Positions 58,439 to 64,000 of a stretch of 64,000 bases of DNA are shown here, in pieces. Each line of letters begins with the position of its first letter. Position 1 is the stretch's first letter. Source of the DNA: Mycolicibacterium nivoides (GTDB lineage Bacteria > Actinomycetota > Actinomycetes > Mycobacteriales > Mycobacteriaceae); the NCBI RefSeq assembly GCF_003855255.1, contig NZ_CP034072.1, positions 4,707,208 through 4,771,207 on the forward strand, written 5' to 3'. Position numbers and translations under genes: made by a program. The notes below the pieces were generated by a model that did not search any database, had not been told where the DNA came from, and was given only the letters and a program-made list of their open reading frames with translations.

Positions 58439-59605
58439 CTAGGCAGACGCGGCGATGATGTTGACCATCGTGCGCACGCCGACGCCGAGTGCGCGCTCGT
58501 CGATGTCGAACGTGGGTTGGTGCAGATCCAACTGTGGGCCCTGTCCACTCCACACGCCGAGTCGTCCCATCGCACCGGGCACATCTTCGAGGTACCAGGA
58601 GAAGTCCTCACCACCGCCGGACTGATGGGTGTCGGCCAGCACGTCGGGGCCGATCGCCTCGATGGCGTGGGTGAGGATGCGGGTGGACACCTCTTCGTTG
58701 ACCACCGGGGGCACCCCGCGCCGGTAGTTGAGGCTGTGGTCGATGTTGAGCGGCGCCAGCAACGCGGTAACCGCCTCTTCCACAATCGATTCCAGGGTCA
58801 GCCAGGTGTCGCGGCTGGCGGTACGGATCGTCCCGGCCAGGGTGCCGATCTGCGGGATGGCGTTGGCGGCCACGCCGGCGTTGACCGCTCCCCACACCAT
58901 CACGGTGTCGTGGCGCGGGTCGATGCGACGGGACAACACCCCGGGCAACCCGGTGATCAGCGTGCCCAGCCCATAGACCAGGTCACCGGTCAGGTGCGGC
59001 CGGGAGGTGTGCCCACCCGGCGAGTGCAGGGTGATCTCGATGGAATCGGCCGCCGAGGTGATCGGACCGGGCTTGGTGGCCACCCGGCCGACGGCCAGCC
59101 GCGGATCGCAGTGCAGGGCGAAGATCCGGCTCACCCCGGTCAGCACGCCGGCGTTGATCGCGTCGATCGCACCGCCGGGCATCAGCTCCTCGGCCGCCTG
59201 GAACAGCAGCCGCACCCCGACCGGCAACTCCGGAACCGACGACAGGGCCATCGCCGTGCCCAGCAGTATCGCGGTGTGCGCATCGTGCCCGCAGGCGTGC
59301 GCGACGTTGGGCACCGTCGAGGCGTAGGACGCGCCGGTCCGGTCGGCCATCGGCAGGGCATCCATGTCGGCACGCAGCGCGATGCGCGGACCGTCCTCGG
59401 GCCCGAAGTCACACGTCAACCCGGTGCCGCCGGGCAGCACCTTGGGGTTCAGCCCGGCCTCGGCCAGGTGGCGGGCGACGAACTCGGTGGTGGCGAACTC
59501 TTGCCGGCCCAGTTCCGGATGAGCATGCAGATGCCGTCGCCACGACACCATCTCTTCGTAGTTCGCCGACAACCAGCGGGCAGCGGCGTGCTGCAACACG
59601 CTCAT
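58439..59605 (-). CDS. amiA1: M20 family amidohydrolase AmiA1
   Basis: 388 residues of the peptidase M20/aminoacylase family. HLHAHPELGRQEFAT opens the domain; metal ligands are in CGHDAHTAILLG, AAEELMPGG and ALHCDPR; the dimerisation insert contains SPGGHTSRPH; the end GGGEDFSWY closes the site. It hydrolyses an N-acyl or peptide-like amide. It matches M. tuberculosis AmiA1 (Rv3305c) and overlaps the stop of amiB1 (ATGA), so both are co-translated. Confidence 0.92.
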   Translation of the reverse strand: MSVLQHAAARWLSANYEEMVSWRRHLHAHPELGRQEFATTEFVARHLAEAGLNPKVLPGGTGLTCDFGPEDGPRIALRADMDALPMADRTGASYASTVPNVAHACGHDAHTAILLGTAMALSSVPELPVGVRLLFQAAEELMPGGAIDAINAGVLTGVSRIFALHCDPRLAVGRVATKPGPITSAADSIEITLHSPGGHTSRPHLTGDLVYGLGTLITGLPGVLSRRIDPRHDTVMVWGAVNAGVAANAIPQIGTLAGTIRTASRDTWLTLESIVEEAVTALLAPLNIDHSLNYRRGVPPVVNEEVSTRILTHAIEAIGPDVLADTHQSGGGEDFSWYLEDVPGAMGRLGVWSGQGPQLDLHQPTFDIDERALGVGVRTMVNIIAASA

Positions 59606-60786
59606 GCGGCCGCCCTCCGGTGCAGCGCTTCCAACACTCGATCTCGCTCCGCCGGGGTCTCGGCCAACCGAACCACGGTGCGGGCCAACATGATTGCACC
59701 CTCCAACACGGCTTTGTCGGCGCTCGGGCCCGCTGCCGCGGCGGTGAACGCCGGCTGGTGGATCGCGGCCCCGCCCGAGTCGATCCCGACCACCGGATGA
59801 ATGCCGGGCATCACCTGGCTGATGTTGCCCATGTCGGTACTGCCCAGCGGCACACTCGCCTCCACGTTCTCCGGCAACGGGTTACGGCCCAGTCGCAACA
59901 TCTCGGCACGGATGGTCTCCGAGAGCCACGGGTCAGGCGCCAGCTCGGCGTAGGCCGGGGCGATCTCGGTGACCTGGTGCTCGCAGCCCGTCGCCAGCGC
60001 CCCCGCCGAAAAGCACCCGGCCATCCGGTCTTCCAGCTCACGCAGCGCGGACATGTCGGTGGCCCGCATGGTGTAACGCATCTCGGCCCGGCCGGGGATC
60101 ACGTTGGTGGCCTGCCCGCCGTGAGTGACGATGCCATGCACCATCTGTCCCGGCATGAGCTGCTGGCGCAACAGGCCGATGGCCACCTGCGCGACGGTGA
60201 CCGCATCGCCGGCGTTGACCCCCAGATAGGGCGCCACGGCCGCATGCGACTCCCGGCCCGTGTAATTGACCGTCACCTCGGACAGCGCCAGCGACCGGGC
60301 CGCGGCGATGTCCACCGGCCCGGGGTGCAGCATGACCGTTGCCGCGATGTCGTCGAAAACTCCGGCGTCGAGCAGCAACACTTTTCCGCCGCCGAGTTCC
60401 TCGGCCGGGGTACCGACGAGCACCACGGTCAGGCCGAGGACGTCGGCCACGTCGGCCAGGGCCAGCGCGGTGCCGACCGCCGAGGCGGCGATGATGTTGT
60501 GCCCGCAGGCATGCCCGATCTCGGGAAGGGCGTCGTACTCGGCGCAGATCCCGACGACGAGCGGGCCGCTGCCGTAGGAGGCCCGGAACGCGGTGTCCAG
60601 CCCGCCGGCCGCCTTGGTGATCTCGAATCCGTACTCGGCCACCAGTGCCTGGGTCTTGGCGCAGCTGCGATGCTCGGCGAAGGCCAACTCGGGCTCGGCG
60701 TGGATCGAGTGAGAGAGCTCGATGAGGTCGCCACGATGCCGGTTGACGGCTTCCTCGACGCTCAGCGAGGCGGTGGCAGACGGCAT
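59602..60786 (-). CDS. amiB1: M20 family amidohydrolase AmiB1
   Basis: 394 residues of the same family as AmiA1 but of the AbgB-like subgroup. Metal-binding segments are [26 protein letters not shown] and MLHPGPVDI, and HQP near the C-terminus. It matches Rv3306c. It is the first gene of the amiB1-amiA1 pair and diverges from the phosphorylase gene by 47 bp. It probably hydrolyses p-aminobenzoyl-glutamate-like or other N-acyl amides; the substrate is unproven. Confidence 0.92.
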   Translation of the reverse strand: MPSATASLSVEEAVNRHRGDLIELSHSIHAEPELAFAEHRSCAKTQALVAEYGFEITKAAGGLDTAFRASYGSGPLVVGICAEYDALPEIGHACGHNIIAASAVGTALALADVADVLGLTVVLVGTPAEELGGGKVLLLDAGVFDDIAATVMLHPGPVDIAAARSLALSEVTVNYTGRESHAAVAPYLGVNAGDAVTVAQVAIGLLRQQLMPGQMVHGIVTHGGQATNVIPGRAEMRYTMRATDMSALRELEDRMAGCFSAGALATGCEHQVTEIAPAYAELAPDPWLSETIRAEMLRLGRNPLPENVEASVPLGSTDMGNISQVMPGIHPVVGIDSGGAAIHQPAFTAAAAGPSADKAVLEGAIMLARTVVRLAETPAERDRVLEALHRRAAA

Positions 60787-60833
60787 CCTCGCAGTATCTC
60801 ACTGCGTGTTCATGGCCGTTAAGCTCGCCTATC

Positions 60834-61613
60834 GTGACCGATTCCCTGGCAGCCGCCGCCATCGCAGAACGCACCGGCGTCGAACGCCACGATGTCGCGG
60901 TGGTGCTCGGCTCGGGTTGGGCGCCCGCGGTGGCCGAGCTCGGTGACCCGGTCGCATCAGTGCCGATGGCCGACGTCCCGGGCTTCACGCCGCCGAGCGC
61001 GGAGGGGCACGGCGGCCAGGTGCACTCGGTGCGCATCGGCGACCATCGGATCCTGGTGCTGGCCGGACGTATCCATGCCTATGAGGGCCACGACCTGCAG
61101 CATGTGGTGCATCCGGTGCGGACCGCGGCGGCCGCGGGCGTGTCCACGGTGGTGCTCACCAACGCCGCCGGCGGCCTGCGCGCCGACTACCAGGTCGGCC
61201 AGCCGGTCCTGATCAGCGACCACCTCAACCTCACGGCACGGTCTCCGCTGGTCGGGGCGCAGTTCGTCAACCTGGTCGACGCCTACTCCCCCAGGCTGCG
61301 GGCTCTGGCGCGGGACATCGACCCTTCTCTGGCCGAGGGCGTCTACGCCGGGTTGCCGGGCCCGCACTACGAGACCCCGGCCGAGATCCGGATGCTGCGC
61401 ACCCTGGGCGCCGACCTGGTCGGTATGTCGACGGTGCACGAGACGATCGCCGCCAGGGCCGCGGGTCTGCAGGTACTGGGAATCTCGATGGTGACCAACC
61501 TGGCCGCCGGGATGACGGGTGAGCCGCTCAGCCACACCGAGGTGCTCGAGGCCGGGCGTCGGTCCGCGACCCGGATGGGTGCGCTCCTGCGTTCGGTGAT
61601 CGAACAGATCTAG
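60834..61613 (+). CDS. punA: Purine nucleoside phosphorylase
   Basis: 259-residue trimeric-type phosphorylase that splits inosine or guanosine with phosphate. Conserved segments are [67 protein letters not shown] and [14 protein letters not shown]. It matches the M. tuberculosis enzyme Rv3307. The GTG start diverges from amiB1. The stop overlaps the convergent TetR stop by 4 bp. Confidence 0.95.
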   Translation: MTDSLAAAAIAERTGVERHDVAVVLGSGWAPAVAELGDPVASVPMADVPGFTPPSAEGHGGQVHSVRIGDHRILVLAGRIHAYEGHDLQHVVHPVRTAAAAGVSTVVLTNAAGGLRADYQVGQPVLISDHLNLTARSPLVGAQFVNLVDAYSPRLRALARDIDPSLAEGVYAGLPGPHYETPAEIRMLRTLGADLVGMSTVHETIAARAAGLQVLGISMVTNLAAGMTGEPLSHTEVLEAGRRSATRMGALLRSVIEQI

Positions 61614-62155
61614 CCGACCAGATACCGCTGCAGCGTGGGCCCGATCCAGTCGACGACCCGCTGCCGGGGCATCGACACCAAGGGCGGGAATTCCAGCACG
61701 TAGCGGCACAACGCCATCCCGAGCACCTGCGACGCCGCGAGGCTGGCCCGTACCGGGGTGTCGGGAGCGTTGCCCGTGGTTTCGGCGATGACCGGCGCGA
61801 GTTGTGCGGCGAAGATCGTGCGCATCCGTTCCGCGACGGCTTCGTTGGTCACGCCGGCCCGCAGCAGGATCAACAGCGCTTCGTCCCGCTCCCAGCGTTC
61901 GAGGAAGTGCGCGGCCAGCGCGGCACCGACCTCTTCGCGCGGCACCCGGGTCAGATCGGGTAGTTCCAGATCGAACTCGGCGGCCGCGGCGAACAGCCGC
62001 TCCTTGTTGCCGTAGTAGCGCATCACCATCGACGGATCGATGGCGGCATCCGCTGCGATGGCCCGGATGGTGGCCCGCTCGTACCCGTCGGCGGCAAATC
62101 GCTCACGGGCCGCGGCGAGGATGACGGACTTGGTCTCAGCTGCCGGTCGTCGCAT
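61610..62155 (-). CDS. TetR family regulator of the adjacent monooxygenase
   Basis: 181 residues. The HTH is [20 protein letters not shown] with [15 protein letters not shown]; the rest is a helical ligand domain. ATG 62155 faces the FAD monooxygenase gene 100 bp away, where three operator-like repeats lie, so it probably represses both itself and the monooxygenase until a phenolic or drug-like substrate appears. No SigF link is seen. Confidence 0.9.
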   Translation of the reverse strand: MRRPAAETKSVILAAARERFAADGYERATIRAIAADAAIDPSMVMRYYGNKERLFAAAAEFDLELPDLTRVPREEVGAALAAHFLERWERDEALLILLRAGVTNEAVAERMRTIFAAQLAPVIAETTGNAPDTPVRASLAASQVLGMALCRYVLEFPPLVSMPRQRVVDWIGPTLQRYLVG

Positions 62156-62171
62156 GCCAACAAGTGTAGGC

Positions 62172-62242
62172 CAACAACCGTTGACATCGTGCCGGAAGGC
62201 TCCTAAGTTGATGTCAACAGTTGTTGACCAACAGTTGTTGAC
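62172..62242. promoter_or_regulatory. Three operator-like repeats between TetR and FAD monooxygenase genes
   Basis: CAACAGTTGTTGAC occurs twice in exact tandem (62215-62228 and 62229-62242), and a third version, CAACAACCGTTGAC, lies at 62172-62185. The first tandem unit extends to a near-perfect 16-bp palindrome, GTCAACAGTTGTTGAC (62213-62228). These fit a TetR dimer site. Confidence 0.78.
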
Positions 62243-62255
62243 AAAGGAGTCAGAG

Positions 62256-63401
62256 ATGCAAACGACCACTACAGACGTCCTGATCGACGGAGCCGGGCCC
62301 GTCGGCCTGACCGCCGCCATCGTGCTCGTCCAGCGCGGCCACGACGTGACCGTCGTGGACCGCCAAGCCGAGGGCGCCAACACCTCCCGGGCCGCCGTGG
62401 TCCACCCCCGGACCCTGGAATTGCTGGAGCCCTACGGTGTGGTCGACGAACTCGCACGGGGCGTCCACACCCCGACCTTCACCATCCGGGACCGAGACGA
62501 TCTCCTGATCGCGGTGCCGTTTCACGAGCTGCCGACCCGCTACCCGTACACGCTGATGATCTCCCAGGCCGACACCGAGGCGTTCCTGCTCAACCGGCTG
62601 GAGGAATTGGGCGGCAAGGTCATCCGCCCCGCGTCGGTGAGCGGGATCCGGCAGACGGCCGAGTACGCGATCGCCACGTTCGCCGCCGGCGAGCAGATCC
62701 TGGCCAGGTATCTGGTCGGTGCCGATGGCATGCACAGCACGGTCCGGGACCAGGCCGGTATCGCGTTCAGCGGCGGCACGTACGGCGAATCGTTCGCACT
62801 CGCCGATGTCCGCCTGTCCGGCGGTGTGCCGGCCGACGAGGTCATCCTGTACTTCTCGCCGGCCGGGCTGGTGGTGGTCGCACCCTTGCCCGACGGGCTG
62901 TACCGCATCGTCGCCACGGTGGACGAGGCGCCGCAGCACCCCGACATCGCGTTCGTGCAGTCACTGCTGGACGAGCGCGGCCCGGTGTCGCGACCGGCGG
63001 TGGTCGAGGAAGTCGCCTGGGGATCGCGCTTCCGTGTGCATCACCGGATCGCCGACGCATTCCGCGACAACCGCATCCTGTTGGCGGGCGACGCGGCGCA
63101 CGTGCACTCGCCCGCCGGCGGACAGGGCATGAACCTCGGTATCGAGGATGCCGTCATCCTGGGCGAACACCTCTCGCAGGTGCTGGACACCGGGGCCGAC
63201 GAAGCGCTGCTCGACGAGTACGCCGCCACCCGGCGCCGCGCCGCACGCGGCGTGGTCACGATGACCAGCCGGCTCACCGAACTCGCCACCGCATCGGCCC
63301 GCCGCCGCCCCATCCGCAATCGCGTCATGCGCATGGCCGGCCAGCTGCCCGCCATCCGCAGGGCGCTGGCCTGGCGGTTGTCCGGCCTGAACCGACGTTG
63401 A
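62256..63401 (+). CDS. FAD-dependent monooxygenase (PHBH/aromatic hydroxylase type)
   Basis: 381 residues. The FAD-binding motif is LIDGAGPVGLTAAIVLVQRG, the DG motif is in LVGADGMHSTVRD, and the GD motif in RILLAGDAAHVHSPAGGQGM with LGIEDAVILGEHL. It should hydroxylate an aromatic or polyketide-like substrate with NAD(P)H and oxygen. AAAGGAG precedes ATG 62256. It is controlled by the divergent TetR protein through the tandem repeats. Confidence 0.92.
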   Translation: MQTTTTDVLIDGAGPVGLTAAIVLVQRGHDVTVVDRQAEGANTSRAAVVHPRTLELLEPYGVVDELARGVHTPTFTIRDRDDLLIAVPFHELPTRYPYTLMISQADTEAFLLNRLEELGGKVIRPASVSGIRQTAEYAIATFAAGEQILARYLVGADGMHSTVRDQAGIAFSGGTYGESFALADVRLSGGVPADEVILYFSPAGLVVVAPLPDGLYRIVATVDEAPQHPDIAFVQSLLDERGPVSRPAVVEEVAWGSRFRVHHRIADAFRDNRILLAGDAAHVHSPAGGQGMNLGIEDAVILGEHLSQVLDTGADEALLDEYAATRRRAARGVVTMTSRLTELATASARRRPIRNRVMRMAGQLPAIRRALAWRLSGLNRR

Positions 63402-63416
63402 GCAGAGGAGAAGCTG

Positions 63417-63599
63417 ATGAAGCTCGTCAATGGTCAACTCGCAGTACCGGTCCGGCTCATCCAACCGGCGGACAACGGGCTGTTCCGTCGCACGTTCCGG
63501 TCGTTCGTGCTGGCCAATTTCAAGGCCAACGACGTGGCGGCCCAGCCGATCATCTACCGCCGGACGGCGGCGACCGGTTCTTCATCCCGCGGGCCGTGA
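63417..63599 (+). CDS. Short ORF of unknown function after the monooxygenase
   Basis: 60 codons: MKLVNGQLAVPVRLIQPADN, then GLFRRTFRSFVLANFKANDV. GAGGAG lies 8 bases before the ATG, and the gap to the monooxygenase is 15 bp, so translation is plausible. The last 46 bases overlap the convergent AbrB-type gene. It may be the 5' piece of a truncated gene. No family is recognised, so confidence is low. Confidence 0.4.
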   Translation: MKLVNGQLAVPVRLIQPADNGLFRRTFRSFVLANFKANDVAAQPIIYRRTAATGSSSRGP

Positions 63600-64000
63600 T
63601 GCAGGCTGCGCCGCCTGCCCATCCGGGCCATCACCCTGGCCATCAGCGGCGCCGCGAACAGCATCAGCAGGACCCGCAGCACCTGGGCGGCGATGATGAA
63701 GGTGACATTGGAACCGGTTTCGACCGCGGTGGCCAACACCGCGTAGACCCCACCGGGGCTGGTTGCGAGGTAGCCCTCGAGTTGGGTCATCCCGGTGACA
63801 TTGGCCAGCACCACGCCGAGGCCTGCGGTGGCCGCGCCGAGCACCACGATCAGTGTGAGCGCCAGCGGAAGGATCCGCCCGATCGCGCGAAGTGATTCGC
63901 GAGTGAAGGCGACGCCGGCCTGCCAGCCGATCACCATGTAGGCCGCCTGCACCAACAGCACCGGGACCGTGAGCCCGAACGACAGACCGGTGAGTTGTAG
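63554..64000 (-). CDS. AbrB-type membrane transporter/regulator, 5' end outside window
   Basis: The frame is open to the window end, so only the C-terminal 148 residues are visible. They contain several membrane helices: LLVQAAYMVIGWQAGVAFTR, ILPLALTLIVVLGAATAGLG, then the conserved YLATSPGGVYAVLATAVETG and VTFIIAAQVLRVLLML. That serine/proline/glycine-rich stretch is typical of the AbrB (ammonia monooxygenase-like) family of membrane proteins. The true start lies beyond base 64000. Confidence 0.8.
   Translation of the reverse strand, partial: LQLTGLSFGLTVPVLLVQAAYMVIGWQAGVAFTRESLRAIGRILPLALTLIVVLGAATAGLGVVLANVTGMTQLEGYLATSPGGVYAVLATAVETGSNVTFIIAAQVLRVLLMLFAAPLMARVMARMGRRRSLHHGPRDEEPVAAVRR

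Overview
The window is high-GC actinobacterial DNA and almost certainly comes from a rapidly growing mycobacterium (Mycolicibacterium type). The main evidence is gene order: sseA, a SufE-like gene, accA3, rsbW-sigF, lat, lrpA, pcd, a TetR gene, lhr, nei, an RluA-type synthase, glpD2, lpdA, a gamma-glutamylcyclotransferase, amiA1, amiB1 and the purine nucleoside phosphorylase gene follow the M. tuberculosis Rv3283-Rv3307 backbone. That backbone is split here by large accessory blocks. No rRNA, tRNA, CRISPR array, prophage or intact insertion sequence was seen.

Region by region. 1-7.3 kb: sulfur transfer (sseA, SufE-like), a two-TM protein, the acyl-CoA carboxylase alpha subunit, a GNAT-like ORF with mdh, an SDR and a MobA-like nucleotidyltransferase. 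7.3-20 kb: a stress island around sigF. It holds the RsbW-SigF operon, two STAS antagonists, a second RsbW-like kinase, two UsfY paralogues, a CsbD protein, a CDGSH protein with a methyltransferase, topoisomerase IB, a haem-oxygenase-like protein, an F420 enzyme and several small proteins. I read at least six good and two or three weaker SigF-type promoters (GTTT-N15-17-GGGTAY or GGGAAT), five of them placed so that the mRNA would be almost leaderless. 20-24 kb: lysine catabolism (lat, lrpA, pcd). 24-27.2 kb: an ECF sigma factor with a membrane Rieske protein, facing a cupredoxin lipoprotein with a Tat-exported metallophosphoesterase. A shared promoter-like motif links these two operons and a small exported protein gene.

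27.2-36.3 kb: a tightly coupled ten-gene minus-strand operon (ABC importer, two or three amidohydrolase/amidase enzymes, an AroE-like protein, a GntR regulator) that looks like uptake and breakdown of a nitrogen heterocycle or ureide. 36.4-41 kb: SDR, lipase maturation factor-like protein, P450 and TetR. 41-47.6 kb: lhr and nei with two gene remnants (SDR and amine oxidase C-termini). 47.6-51.1 kb: acetyltransferase, then the acyl-CoA desaturase/ferredoxin-reductase pair with a FabR/DesT-type TetR gene and matching operators.

51-61.6 kb: crotonase, SDR, RluA, glpD2, lpdA, gamma-glutamylcyclotransferase, a DUF559-type gene enclosed by 56-bp inverted repeats, amiA1-amiB1 and the phosphorylase. 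61.6-64 kb: a TetR regulator and FAD monooxygenase with three operator copies, a short ORF, and an AbrB-type membrane protein cut by the window end. Functions are assigned from sequence motifs and remembered family features. No search was run.
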